64,000 bases of DNA, from positions 3,038,001 through 3,102,000 of the forward strand of contig NZ_CP043732.1 of the NCBI RefSeq assembly GCF_014084045.1, given 5' to 3'. The notes beneath the pieces are model-generated. The model was not told the DNA's origin, ran no database searches, and saw only the letters and a program-made list of their open reading frames with translations. Position 1 is the first letter of the stretch; each line of letters begins with the position of its first letter. Below, one piece after another: positions 17,323 to 25,881 of this stretch. Made by a program: the position numbers and the translations under genes. Origin of the DNA: Microbacterium esteraromaticum (GTDB lineage Bacteria > Actinomycetota > Actinomycetes > Actinomycetales > Microbacteriaceae).

Positions 17323-18561
17323 ATGACCAAGCGCATCGTCGTCACCGGCATCGGCGCCACGTCCGCTCTGGGCGGCACGGCTCCCGAGAACTGGGCGAAC
17401 CTGCTCGCCGGCCAGTCCGGCACCCGCACGCTGCCGCACGACTGGATCGAGAAGTACCAGATCCCGGTGCACTTCGCCGCTGAGGCCGTCGTCCGCCCCG
17501 AAGAGGTGCTGCCGCGTCACGAGGCCAAGCGCCTCGATCCGTCGACGCAGTTCGCGATGATCGCGGCGCGTGAGGCATGGGAGGATGCGGGCGCGCCCGA
17601 GGTCGCCCCCGAGCGCCTCGGCGTCGACTGGGCGACGGGCATCGGCGGCGTCTGGACGCTGCTGGACGCCTGGGACACCCTGCGCGAGAAGGGTCCGCGT
17701 CGCGTCATGCCGCTGACCGTCCCGATGCTGATGCCGAACGCCGGTGCCGGGAACCTCTCACTGCACTTCAATGCGAAGGCGTACGCCCGCACGGTGGTCA
17801 GCGCATGCGCGTCGAGCACCGAGTCGATCGCGAACGCCTATGAGCACCTGCAGGACGGCCTCGCTGACGTCGTGATCGCCGGAGGCGCCGAGTCGGCGAT
17901 CCACCCGATCACCATGGCGTCGTTCGCCTCGGCGCAGGCGCTGTCGCGTCGCAACGACGACCCGGCCACTGCATCACGACCGGGTGCGATCGACCGCGAC
18001 GGCTTCGTGATGGGCGAGGGCGGTGCCGCCCTCGTGCTCGAGACCGAGGAGCACGCCAAGGCCCGCGGGGCGAAGGTCTACGCGTACGTGGCGGGCGGCG
18101 GCGTCACCGCCGACTCGTACCACATCACAGGCAACGACCCGGAGGGAGCGGGCGCGGCCCGCGCCGTGGAGGCCGCCCTCGCGCAGGCGGGCGCGTCGCC
18201 CGACGAGGTCGCGCACATCAACGCTCACGCCACCTCGACTCCGGTCGGCGACCCGAACGAGTACGAGGCCCTCAAGCGCGTGTTCGGTGCGCGCATCGAC
18301 GAGATCCCCGTGTCCGCCACCAAGGCGTCGACGGGCCACCTTCTCGGCGGGACCGGTGCCCTCGAGGCCGTGTTCACGATCCTCGCGCTGCGCGACCGCG
18401 TCGCTCCCCCGACCATCAACATGACCGAGCCGGACCCCGCGGTGCCCTTCATGCTCTCGACCTCTCCGCAGCCGCTCGGCGAGGGCGACCTGCTGGCGAT
18501 CAGCAATTCCTTCGGCTTCGGCGGCCACAACGCCGTCGTCGCCTTCCGCAGCGCAGACTGA
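17323..18561 (+). CDS. fabF: Beta-ketoacyl-ACP synthase II
   Basis: Elongating condensing enzyme of type II fatty acid synthesis. 412 residues with the catalytic Cys in VVSACASSTESI (about residue 162) and the two histidines in NAHATSTP (about 301) and STGHLLGG (about 338). ATG 17323 follows AAGGA by 6 bases; the frame opens earlier but without a ribosome site. It ends the fab operon at a strong hairpin. Confidence 0.97.
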   Translation: MTKRIVVTGIGATSALGGTAPENWANLLAGQSGTRTLPHDWIEKYQIPVHFAAEAVVRPEEVLPRHEAKRLDPSTQFAMIAAREAWEDAGAPEVAPERLGVDWATGIGGVWTLLDAWDTLREKGPRRVMPLTVPMLMPNAGAGNLSLHFNAKAYARTVVSACASSTESIANAYEHLQDGLADVVIAGGAESAIHPITMASFASAQALSRRNDDPATASRPGAIDRDGFVMGEGGAALVLETEEHAKARGAKVYAYVAGGGVTADSYHITGNDPEGAGAARAVEAALAQAGASPDEVAHINAHATSTPVGDPNEYEALKRVFGARIDEIPVSATKASTGHLLGGTGALEAVFTILALRDRVAPPTINMTEPDPAVPFMLSTSPQPLGEGDLLAISNSFGFGGHNAVVAFRSAD

Positions 18562-18570
18562 CGCGCGCGT

Positions 18571-18614
18571 GCACGACGAAGGCCCCCTGGATCACCAGGG
18601 GGCCTTCGTCGTGC
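18571..18614. terminator. fab operon terminator
   Basis: Perfect 20-base stem (18571-18590 with 18595-18614) closing an ATCA loop. It also faces the end of the convergent yczE gene at 18620, so it probably serves both strands. Confidence 0.9.
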
Positions 18615-18619
18615 GGATG

Positions 18620-19309
18620 TCAGCCTGACTGCGATGCATGCCCGACGACGTCGCGGGAGGACGCGAGGGCACGAGAACGCGCCTGTCGCAGCCGCGTGAA
18701 CCGCCCGAGGAACAGGCCGATCAGCGGACCGACCCCGAAGGCGAACAGCATCGTTCCGACACCCACCGGTCCTCCGAGCAGGAAGCCGACCACGAGCACG
18801 CTTCCCTCGAGCATCGTGCGCACGAGCCAGACCGGGCGCCCGGTGACCCTCACGAGGCCGGTCATCAGGCCGTCGCGAGGTCCGGGCCCGAGGTCGGCGG
18901 CGATGTAGAGCCCCGTGGCGAAGGACAGCAGCACCAGGCCCGCGAGGAACAGCGGAACGCCGATCCACGGTGACGCCGCGGGCGGCACGACCAGCATCGT
19001 CACGTCTGCTGCCGGACCGAGCACCACCGCGTTGAGCAGCGTGCCGACCCCCACGCGCTGCCGGAGGGGGATCCACAGCAGCAGCACGACTGCGGCGATC
19101 AGGCAGGTGATCAGCCCGAATCCGAGCCCGGTGCGCTCGGTCAGGCCGACGGCGAGCACGTCCCACGGCGAGACGCCGATGCCCGCGCGCACCATGAGTC
19201 CCATGGCGACGCCGTAGAGGACGAGGCCGCAGAGCAGCTGCGCGATTCGCTCGACGAGATCCCGCCGCGAGGTGGCTGCAACAGGGAGGAGGATTGAGCG
19301 GAGAACCAT
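18620..19309 (-). CDS. yczE: YczE-type integral membrane protein
   Basis: 229 residues with about five or six membrane helices (LLCGLVLYGVAMGLMV, ITCLIAAVVLLLWIPL, VPLFLAGLVLLSFATGLYIA, and others). The segment ADLGPGPRDGLMTGLVRVTG is typical of YczE/YitT-like proteins. Transport substrate unknown. ATG 19309 is preferred because the open frame upstream runs into the divergent regulator gene. Divergent pairing with a MocR regulator is the known YczR-YczE arrangement. Confidence 0.85.
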   Translation of the reverse strand: MVLRSILLPVAATSRRDLVERIAQLLCGLVLYGVAMGLMVRAGIGVSPWDVLAVGLTERTGLGFGLITCLIAAVVLLLWIPLRQRVGVGTLLNAVVLGPAADVTMLVVPPAASPWIGVPLFLAGLVLLSFATGLYIAADLGPGPRDGLMTGLVRVTGRPVWLVRTMLEGSVLVVGFLLGGPVGVGTMLFAFGVGPLIGLFLGRFTRLRQARSRALASSRDVVGHASQSG

Positions 19310-19359
19310 GTTCTCATGGTGGCTCGCCGAGCCTGGCATCCGGCGAGGCCACTCCCCAG

Positions 19360-19388
19360 AAAGTGGACTGCTCATCCGAAGCCACTTT
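19360..19388. promoter_or_regulatory. Candidate YczR operator
   Basis: AAAGTGG (19360-19366) and CCACTTT (19382-19388), an inverted repeat with 22-base spacing in the 95-base gap between yczE and yczR. MocR regulators usually bind paired half sites two helical turns apart. CATGCT 6 bases before ATG 19405 may be the regulator's own -10. Confidence 0.4.
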
Positions 19389-19404
19389 GCGGCATGCTTG
19401 ATGC

Positions 19405-20811
19405 ATGTCGTCACGCCTCGTCGAGCAGCTCGGAGCGCACCGTGCCGCCGGCGCCACCTCCTCCGACCTCGCCCAGCAGGTCCGCGCCCTCATCCTCGAC
19501 GGCCGTCTCACGGTCGGGGAGCGACTGCCCAGCGAGCGGGCACTCGCCGCCGAGCTGCGACGGTCGAGGTCGACCATCACGCGCGCCTACGATCAGCTCG
19601 AGGCCGCGGGCTACGCCGTCCGCCTGCACGGCGGTGGCACGCGGGTCGCCCTCCCCCACGCTCGTACCTCGTCCTCGCCGCTCGACGGCGACGCGCAGTC
19701 CATCGACCTCTCCATCGCATCGATGGACTCGACGCCTGGTCTCTACGACGCCACTGTGCGCTCGCTGCCCCGACTCGCCGCGCTGCGCGGCACGAGCGGG
19801 TACTCGCTGCAGGGCCTTCCCGAGCTGCGGGATGCGATCGCGCAGCGCTTCACCCTACGCGGTGTGCCGACCCTCGCCGAGGAGATCATCGTCACATCCG
19901 GTGCGCTCAATGCCATGAATCTCGTGCTCGCGACCATCGGGCGTCGCGGGGAGCGCGCGCTGGTCGAGCAGCCCACCTTCCCCCATGCCCTCGAGGCGCT
20001 GCGCCGACACGGGTACCGCCTGCTTCCGACCCCTGTCGACGTCGACGGGTGGGATCAGGACCACCTCATGGACCTGCTGCTGCGGGCGCGCCCGCATGTG
20101 GGCTACCTGATCCCCGACTTCCACAACCCGACGGGAGCCAGTCTGCCGGATGCCGCGCGGGAGCGCGTCGCCGCGACGGCGCGCAGCGCCGGCACCCAGC
20201 TCATCGTCGACGAGACGACCGCCGAACTCGACATCGATCGTGGCTGGACGCCGACGCCTCTGGCCGCGTACAGCCCGCAGATCATCACCGTCGGCTCGAT
20301 GTCGAAGATCGCCTGGGGCGGGATGCGTCTCGGCTGGATCCGGGCGGAGCGCGACCTCATCGCCCGTCTGCTCGCGGTGCGGCCGTCCTTCGAACTCGGC
20401 ACCGCTCTGCTCGAGCAGTGCATAGCGGTGGAGCTGCTCGACGACATGCCTGCGCTCTCCGCCCACGTCACCGCGCGGCTGCGCGCGGGGCGTGAGGCGG
20501 TGAGCGCCGGTCTCGCACAGATCGACGGACTTCGGATGCCCGAGACACCGGGCGGGCTCTCCGCCTGGCTCGATCTGGGCGCCCCTGTGTCGACTCGGCT
20601 CGCACTCGCTGCGCGCGAACACGGACTCATCCTCCCCCCTGGTCCGCGATTCGCGACGGGCGGAGTACTGGAGCGGCGCCTGCGGATCCCGATCACGCTG
20701 CCGCCGGAGCGCACCCACACCGCGCTCGCGCGGCTGCGCCATGCCTGGCGGGACGTCAGGGACGGATCCGCCGAGCACATCGGGGAGGTCCCGAGCGCAG
20801 CGGTCATCTGA
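19405..20811 (+). CDS. yczR: MocR-family (GntR plus aminotransferase) regulator, YczR-type
   Basis: 468 residues. N-terminal GntR winged helix (ALILDGRLTVGERLPSERAL, about residues 28-80) is joined to a fold-type I aminotransferase-like domain. The PLP lysine is in GSMSKIAWGGMRLGW and the Asn/Asp region in YLIPDFHNPTGAS. Such proteins usually sense pyridoxal phosphate or an amino compound. The divergent yczE membrane gene is the likely target. Confidence 0.9.
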   Translation: MSSRLVEQLGAHRAAGATSSDLAQQVRALILDGRLTVGERLPSERALAAELRRSRSTITRAYDQLEAAGYAVRLHGGGTRVALPHARTSSSPLDGDAQSIDLSIASMDSTPGLYDATVRSLPRLAALRGTSGYSLQGLPELRDAIAQRFTLRGVPTLAEEIIVTSGALNAMNLVLATIGRRGERALVEQPTFPHALEALRRHGYRLLPTPVDVDGWDQDHLMDLLLRARPHVGYLIPDFHNPTGASLPDAARERVAATARSAGTQLIVDETTAELDIDRGWTPTPLAAYSPQIITVGSMSKIAWGGMRLGWIRAERDLIARLLAVRPSFELGTALLEQCIAVELLDDMPALSAHVTARLRAGREAVSAGLAQIDGLRMPETPGGLSAWLDLGAPVSTRLALAAREHGLILPPGPRFATGGVLERRLRIPITLPPERTHTALARLRHAWRDVRDGSAEHIGEVPSAAVI

Positions 20812-20821
20812 TCGAGAACGA

Positions 20822-20853
20822 CGAAGCCCCCTGCTTCCCCGCAGGGGGCTTCG
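20822..20853. terminator. yczR terminator
   Basis: Stem of 13 base pairs (20822-20834 with 20841-20853) closing TTCCCC, 10 bases after the yczR stop. Confidence 0.85.
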
Positions 20854-20953
20854 GTCGTGTGCGGAGGATTCGCCTTCTCGGTTCCAGGGTGCGCTCACCT
20901 GGTCCCGTTACCGACGCCTCCTCCGCAGGACTTCGCCACCACCGCCGGCCCGG

Positions 20954-20985
20954 CTTCCCGCCTAGCCGACTTCCCGCCTAGCCGA
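20954..20985. repeat. 16-base tandem duplication across the DUF3145 stop codon
   Basis: Two perfect adjacent copies of CTTCCCGCCTAGCCGA (20954-20969 and 20970-20985). Each contains CTA, so the TAG stop of the minus-strand gene is present twice, 16 bases apart and in different frames. Confidence 0.9.
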
Positions 20986-21481
20986 CCTTGTGCAGCCACA
21001 CGACATGCGTGTCGTCGCCGGCATGCCGGAACGGCTCGAGCTCTTCGTCCCATGCCGAACCGAGGGCGACGTCGAGCTCGCGCTGCAGCTCGACGGCGCT
21101 GCCGGCGGCGATCTCCATCGCGTAGCGGATGCGATCCTCGCCGATCACGATGTTCCCCGCCGAGTCGGTCTGGGCGTAGTGGATGCCGAGGTCGGGCGTG
21201 TGCAGCCACCGGCCGCCCTCGCTTCCCGGTGTCGGATCCTCCGAGACCTCGAAGCGCAGGTGCTCCCAGCCGCGGATCGCCGTCGCGAGTGCCGCCCCGG
21301 TGCCGGCGGGGCCGTCCCAGAAGAACTCCGCACGGCGGGTCCCCTGCTGAACGGGCTGATCGCTCCAGTCGAAGCTGACCGCACGACCGATGGCGCGTCC
21401 CACCGCCCATTCGAGGTGCGGGCAGAGCGCGCGTGGAGCGGAGTGGATGAACACCACTCCGCGTGCGTATCCCGTCGCCAT
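20978..21481 (-). CDS. DUF3145 family protein
   Basis: 167 residues, cytosolic, no signal peptide. The start MATGYARGVVFIHSAPRALC and the tryptophan-rich middle (FDWSDQPV, EFFWDGPAGTG) match the actinobacterial DUF3145 family, for which no function is known to me. ATG 21481 follows GGAGAG by 6 bases. Its 3' end is tandemly duplicated (20954-20985). It stands alone between two terminator-like hairpins. Confidence 0.85.
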   Translation of the reverse strand: MATGYARGVVFIHSAPRALCPHLEWAVGRAIGRAVSFDWSDQPVQQGTRRAEFFWDGPAGTGAALATAIRGWEHLRFEVSEDPTPGSEGGRWLHTPDLGIHYAQTDSAGNIVIGEDRIRYAMEIAAGSAVELQRELDVALGSAWDEELEPFRHAGDDTHVVWLHKVG

Positions 21482-21575
21482 GATCTCTCCGTTTCATCAG
21501 GTACGTCTTCCCCTACGACCTGATCGAAGATGCGGCGAACTATGCGGTTGTACGGCGATTATCGCCCAGAAGCGG

Positions 21576-21599
21576 CGGAATCACAAGCGTGTGATTCCG
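21576..21599. repeat. Inverted repeat upstream of DUF3145
   Basis: Perfect 10-base arms CGGAATCACA and TGTGATTCCG around AGCG. It could be a second terminator for the gene ending at 21660 or an operator for DUF3145. Confidence 0.5.
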
Positions 21600-21605
21600 G
21601 ATGCG

Positions 21606-21641
21606 ACGACGGCCCCGGTCCGTGAGGACCGGGGCCGTCGT
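21606..21641. terminator. Terminator of the 2OG-oxygenase-like gene
   Basis: Perfect 16-base stem (21606-21621 with 21626-21641), loop GTGA, 18 bases beyond the stop at 21660 on the minus strand. Confidence 0.85.
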
Positions 21642-21659
21642 GCGAACACGGAGTGCTGC

Positions 21660-22445
21660 TTACGCCTCGCTCATCGCGAGCTTGGCCTGCTGGCCCTTCG
21701 CGGCGTAGTACGCGGCGCGAGCGGCGTCGCGGCGAGCCTGCTCGGCGTAGCCTGCCTCGAGGACGTCCTGCGGCACCTCGACCTGCTCGTGCTGGTCGGT
21801 GCCGTTGTACTTCTCGATGTAGGCATCGAGCTCGGGGCCCGACTCCCACGAGGTGATCAGGCAGTAGCGGGGCTCGGTGCCGTTGTGCGTGGTGGCGTGC
21901 CACAGACGCTGGGTGTCGACGATGAGCTGGGCACCGGCCGGAAGGGCGATGCGGTACTCGATGCTCGGATCGGTGCGGTTCTCACGAAGGACGAAGTAGC
22001 TGTCCTTGTCGTCGGTGAGGTTGAAGAACCCGCGAACCACCCAGCCGGTACCGTCCGGGTTGAGGCGGTTGTTGTCGTCCTGGTGGAGGTTGTAGAGGCA
22101 CTCGCCGTACGGCGTCGGCTGCAGCTCGATGACGCGGCAGCGACCGACGTTGGCACCCGGCTCCTTGGCGCGCGCGGTCAGGGTCGGGGCGATCGCGGTC
22201 TGCGAGTCGATCCAGACGCCGTCCTTGTCGGTGCGCGGCGGCTTGTGATTCCAGAAGCCGTTGCACTCGATCTCGCCCTTGGCGCTGGCGAGAGGCGAGA
22301 AGCGGGTGTCACCCGAAGACTTCCAGTCGACGTACTCGATGTCGAGCCATTCCTTCGGGTCCATCTCCCCGCCGTACGGGTCGAGGATGACGAATCCCTT
22401 GTCTTCGAGGGCTGCGGACTTGATGTATCCCATGATCTGAGTCAT
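21660..22445 (-). CDS. Putative Fe(II)/2-oxoglutarate oxygenase-like protein behind an iron box
   Basis: 261 residues, soluble. I do not recognise the family by name, but the layout fits a double-stranded beta-helix oxygenase: HxD at His121/Asp123 (YNLHQDDNN), a distal histidine at His183 (RLWHATTHNG) and an arginine at 193 (TEPRYCLITSW), ten residues after it as in 2-oxoglutarate binders. The last about 40 residues are an alanine-rich charged helix. Six strong aromatic/acidic segments before His121 have no assigned role. A DtxR/IdeR-like box lies 41-59 bases upstream. ATG 22445 has AAAGGA almost touching it; ATG 22433 is an alternative start. Substrate unknown. Confidence 0.7.
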   Translation of the reverse strand: MTQIMGYIKSAALEDKGFVILDPYGGEMDPKEWLDIEYVDWKSSGDTRFSPLASAKGEIECNGFWNHKPPRTDKDGVWIDSQTAIAPTLTARAKEPGANVGRCRVIELQPTPYGECLYNLHQDDNNRLNPDGTGWVVRGFFNLTDDKDSYFVLRENRTDPSIEYRIALPAGAQLIVDTQRLWHATTHNGTEPRYCLITSWESGPELDAYIEKYNGTDQHEQVEVPQDVLEAGYAEQARRDAARAAYYAAKGQQAKLAMSEA

Positions 22446-22485
22446 GTCCTTTCGTAATGGGCCAGCACGTTTTAACAGGCCCTAC

Positions 22486-22504
22486 TTAGGTAAGCCTACA
22501 TCGG
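22486..22504 (-). promoter_or_regulatory. DtxR/IdeR-like iron box
   Basis: TTAGGTAAGCCTACATCGG on the plus strand. The left half and core (TTAGGTAAGCCTA) match the actinobacterial iron-box consensus perfectly; the right half is degraded. It is in the intergenic region shared with the divergent DUF262 gene but closer to the 2OG-oxygenase-like gene. Confidence 0.6.
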
Positions 22505-22551
22505 GCTTCTGAACGCGCCGGGCGGCACGGCCGGAGAAAATGCCCGCGGAC

Positions 22552-22557
22552 TAGACT
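22552..22557 (+). promoter_or_regulatory. Likely -10 of the DUF262 gene
   Basis: TAGACT, predicting a leader of about 40 bases with CGGAGGAA before ATG 22604. Confidence 0.5.
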
Positions 22558-22603
22558 CGATCCGGCGGACCGTCACCCCGCCGCTCGGAGGAATCACGCA
22601 GCC

Positions 22604-24619
22604 ATGGCAACGGCCACCAATGTCGAAGCACACGCAACGGGCACGATCGAGTGGCTCTCCGCCCCGACGACCAACATCGTCGTCCCGGTCTATCAGCGCC
22701 AGTACCGGTGGGACATCGGCGGCTGCGAGAAGCTGCTCTCCGACATCAGGGCTGTGGCAGGAGAGGACGCCGCGGACCGGCACTTCATCGGATCGATCCT
22801 GTCCGGTCGCGATGCCGCATCGGAAGCGGATGCCGAGGACGGCGACCTCATCCTCATCGACGGCCAGCAGCGCATCACCACGATCATGCTGCTGATCGCG
22901 GCGCTGCATCACGCCGTGCGCGACGCCGACGCCGCACTCGCCGCCGAGCTCGAGCGCGTGCTCGTCCGCGCCGACGACCCCAGTCGCACCAAGCTGCGCC
23001 CGCACCATGCGTGGGCCGAGCTCTACGAGTCGGTCGTGCTCGATCGGCGCGGAGACGTCGACCGCGAGTCGCGCTTCGACGACAATTACGCGTTCTTCCG
23101 CAGCCAGGTGCACGCCGACGAGGCGCAGGCGATCTGGCGCGGCCTGCAGCGTCTGGAGCACGTCTCGATCACGCTCGGCCCGCAGGCCAGCGCTCAGCAG
23201 ATCTTCGAGAGTCTCAACTCGACCGGCCAGCCGCTGCGTGACCACGAACTGATCCACAACTACATCCTGATGGGCCTCTCGCACGCCGAGCAGCTGCGCA
23301 TCGAGCAGGACTACTGGCTGCCGGTCGAGCAGCACACCGGCGAGACGATCGGGGGCTTCTGGCGTCACTACCTGGTGATGACCACGGGGCGCGAGATCGA
23401 CGCCGCCGGCGAGCACGGCGTATACGCCGCCTTCCGGGCCTCCTTCCCGCGGCTGGACCTCGATCGTCTCCGCGAGGACGCCGCGGTGTGGCGCGAGTAC
23501 GCCGAGATCTACGGCATCCTGCTCGATCCGACTCGGGAGCCGGATCCCGCGATACGCGCGCAGCTGCATCATGTGAACACCTTCGGCCGCACCTCGTATC
23601 CGCTGGTGATGAGCGCCTATGGCGACCACCGCCGGGGGGCGATCAGCCGCGACGACCTCATCGAGGTGCTGGAGTGGGTCCAAGCGCTGTTCCTGCGCCG
23701 CGCCATCGTCGGGCTGCCGAGCGACCGGCTCATTGCCAGGCTGTGCCGCGCTCGGGCGGATGGCCGTGACACCCTGATGCGCGCCATCGCGCGCATCACC
23801 CCATCCGATGAGCGGATCAGCGCTGTGCTGAAGTACGGCGAGCTTCCGCACCCTGCGTATGTGCTCGGTCGCATCGCGGGGGTCGACGATCTCTCCGAGT
23901 TCGACGTCGAGACCGTCGTGCCGCCCGTGCCGGCCACTTCGTGGAGCGGCGACGGCATCCGCGAATGGAAGGAGTACACCGAGGATGAGCAGAACGCCCA
24001 TCGCGCGCTGACTCCGACGCTCGGCAACCTCACCCTGCTGGAGGACTCGCTCACCCTCCGCGTGTTCGGGGCGTCGTTCCCCGAGAAGCGCGATCGCGCC
24101 TACGCCCGCAGCTCGGTCGCGGCCACCAGGGAGCTCGGCGAGATCGCGGCGTGGAGCACCGCGGCGATCGCTGCTCGAACCGTACGGCTGACCGCGGAGC
24201 TGCTGAAGATCTGGGCGCGCCCCGACGTCGACGAGATCGACGACGACGGCCTCACCCCCGTGCTCGACGCCGTGCGCCGCCGGGGCTGGCCCGCCGGATG
24301 GGACCGGGAGTTCGACTACTGCGAGTACCGAGGCGAGCACTGGGAGATCAAGGACGTCCGCGCCCTGTTCAACCGCATCTTCCGCCGCGCGTGGACCGAC
24401 GACCGCCCCGCCGCCCTCGCGTACAGCGGGAAGCACGGCGGCCCCATCTACAGCGAGATGGCCTGGAAGGGCCAGTGGGATCAGTTCGACGAATCCCACT
24501 TCCTCTACATGGGCTGGGACTCGCACTACATGATGACGGCCCTGCAGGGGGTTCTCGAGGAATCCGGGATCGCCGCCGAAGTGTTCGTGAAGTACTCGTA
24601 CATAGGGAACGTGATGTGA
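22604..24619 (+). CDS. DUF262 protein with degenerate DUF1524 (GmrSD-like)
   Basis: 671 residues. The N-terminal DUF262 motifs are intact: VPVYQRQYRW (27-36), LIDGQQRITTIMLL (84-97) and FESLNSTGQPL (about 205-215), which form the NTP-dependent half of GmrSD/BrxU-type restriction enzymes. In the DUF1524 region the catalytic EHI-P histidine motif reads VETVVPP (about 434), and the second asparagine region after LGNLTLL (about 473) is also altered, so nuclease activity is doubtful. The last about 130 residues (rich in Trp and Tyr) match nothing I know. TGATG overlap with the following S33 peptidase. Possibly an anti-phage or regulatory protein; unproven. Confidence 0.8.
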   Translation: MATATNVEAHATGTIEWLSAPTTNIVVPVYQRQYRWDIGGCEKLLSDIRAVAGEDAADRHFIGSILSGRDAASEADAEDGDLILIDGQQRITTIMLLIAALHHAVRDADAALAAELERVLVRADDPSRTKLRPHHAWAELYESVVLDRRGDVDRESRFDDNYAFFRSQVHADEAQAIWRGLQRLEHVSITLGPQASAQQIFESLNSTGQPLRDHELIHNYILMGLSHAEQLRIEQDYWLPVEQHTGETIGGFWRHYLVMTTGREIDAAGEHGVYAAFRASFPRLDLDRLREDAAVWREYAEIYGILLDPTREPDPAIRAQLHHVNTFGRTSYPLVMSAYGDHRRGAISRDDLIEVLEWVQALFLRRAIVGLPSDRLIARLCRARADGRDTLMRAIARITPSDERISAVLKYGELPHPAYVLGRIAGVDDLSEFDVETVVPPVPATSWSGDGIREWKEYTEDEQNAHRALTPTLGNLTLLEDSLTLRVFGASFPEKRDRAYARSSVAATRELGEIAAWSTAAIAARTVRLTAELLKIWARPDVDEIDDDGLTPVLDAVRRRGWPAGWDREFDYCEYRGEHWEIKDVRALFNRIFRRAWTDDRPAALAYSGKHGGPIYSEMAWKGQWDQFDESHFLYMGWDSHYMMTALQGVLEESGIAAEVFVKYSYIGNVM

Positions 24620-25872
24620 TGACCGCCACCACCACCGTCCGGCGCATGCAGGACCTCACCGTCGAGGAGCACACGCTCACCCTTCCCCTGGTCTGGGGCG
24701 ATCCCGCCGACACGCGCACGATCGACGTCTTCGCCGCCGTGGTCACCCGTGAGGGCGGCGAGGATCTGCCGTATCTCGTCTTCCTTCAGGGCGGGCCGGG
24801 TCACGAGGCGCCGCGCCCGTTCCACTCCCCGTCGGCACCGTCCTGGCTGGATGCCGCACTGGCAGAGCACCGCGTCGTGCTGCTCGACCAGCGCGGCACC
24901 GGCCGCTCGACGCCCGTGGGCGACGGAGACCTGGCACGCGGTGCCGAGGCCGTCGCCGAGCACCTCACCCACCTGCGCGCGGATGCCATCGTGCGCGACT
25001 GCGAGGCCTTCCGCCAACACCTCGGAGCGGAGCGGTGGAACGTGCTCGGTCAGTCGTTCGGCGGCTTCACCACCCTGGCCTACCTGTCGACCGACGCGTC
25101 GTCGCTCGAGCGCGTCTACATCACCGGAGGCCTGAGCACCCTCGATCGCACTCCGGACGAGGTGTACGCCCTCTGCTACGACAAGATGCGGGATGCCTCC
25201 GAACGCTACTACCGGCGCTTCCCCGAGCATCGCGATCGGATGCGCCGCCTCGCGGATCTCGCCCTCGCCGGCGAGCTCGTGCTGCCCGACGGCGAGATGG
25301 TCTCGCTGTCCCGGCTGCGGTCGATCGGATCGGCTCTCGGCACCAACGACGGCTGGCAGTCGCTCTGGTCGTTCCTCGAGCTCGACCCCTCCTCCAACGC
25401 GTTCCGACACGATCTCGCCGCGGCGATGCCGTATGACGGCAGGAATCCGCTGTACTTCGTGTTCCACGAGTCCAGCTACGCGTCAGGTCACCGCACCCGC
25501 TGGTCTGCGGAGCGGGTCGAGCCGTCCGACTTCGCCGCCGACCCGACCCTGTTCACCGGCGAGCACATCCGACGCGACTGGACGGAGACAGTGCCCGCGT
25601 TCCGCCCCTGGCGCGATGTCGCGCTCGCCCTGGCCGAGCACGAATGGCCGGCGATCTACGATGCGGCGGCGGTGCAGGCATCCGGAGCCGTCGGCGCCGC
25701 AGCGGTGTACGTGAACGACGTGTACGTACCCTATGAGTTCTCGATGGAGACGGCGCGGCTGCTGCCCGGTGTGCGCACGTGGGCTACCAGCGAGCACGAG
25801 CACAACGGCCTTCGCGCGGGGGACGTGCTCCCCCGTCTGTTCGAGCTGGCGCACGACCGCCGCGTGCGCTGA
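24619..25872 (+). CDS. Alpha/beta hydrolase, proline iminopeptidase-like (S33)
   Basis: 417 residues, cytosolic. Oxyanion segment FLQGGPGHEAP, nucleophile GQSFGG (Ser near 145), and catalytic His in SEHEHNGLRAGD near the C-terminus. S33 enzymes remove N-terminal proline from peptides. The ATG shares bases with the DUF262 stop (TGATG), so translation is probably coupled. Whether the two proteins work together is unknown. Confidence 0.88.
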   Translation: MTATTTVRRMQDLTVEEHTLTLPLVWGDPADTRTIDVFAAVVTREGGEDLPYLVFLQGGPGHEAPRPFHSPSAPSWLDAALAEHRVVLLDQRGTGRSTPVGDGDLARGAEAVAEHLTHLRADAIVRDCEAFRQHLGAERWNVLGQSFGGFTTLAYLSTDASSLERVYITGGLSTLDRTPDEVYALCYDKMRDASERYYRRFPEHRDRMRRLADLALAGELVLPDGEMVSLSRLRSIGSALGTNDGWQSLWSFLELDPSSNAFRHDLAAAMPYDGRNPLYFVFHESSYASGHRTRWSAERVEPSDFAADPTLFTGEHIRRDWTETVPAFRPWRDVALALAEHEWPAIYDAAAVQASGAVGAAAVYVNDVYVPYEFSMETARLLPGVRTWATSEHEHNGLRAGDVLPRLFELAHDRRVR

Positions 25873-25881
25873 CCGCTGAGT

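Noticed and set aside
20954..20985. Attachment-site duplication from a mobile element
   Set aside because: No integrase, tRNA or composition change beside it; the copies are adjacent, so simple tandem duplication explains it.
22496..24526. 676-codon antisense frame in the DUF262 gene
   Set aside because: Shadow of a clear DUF262 protein.
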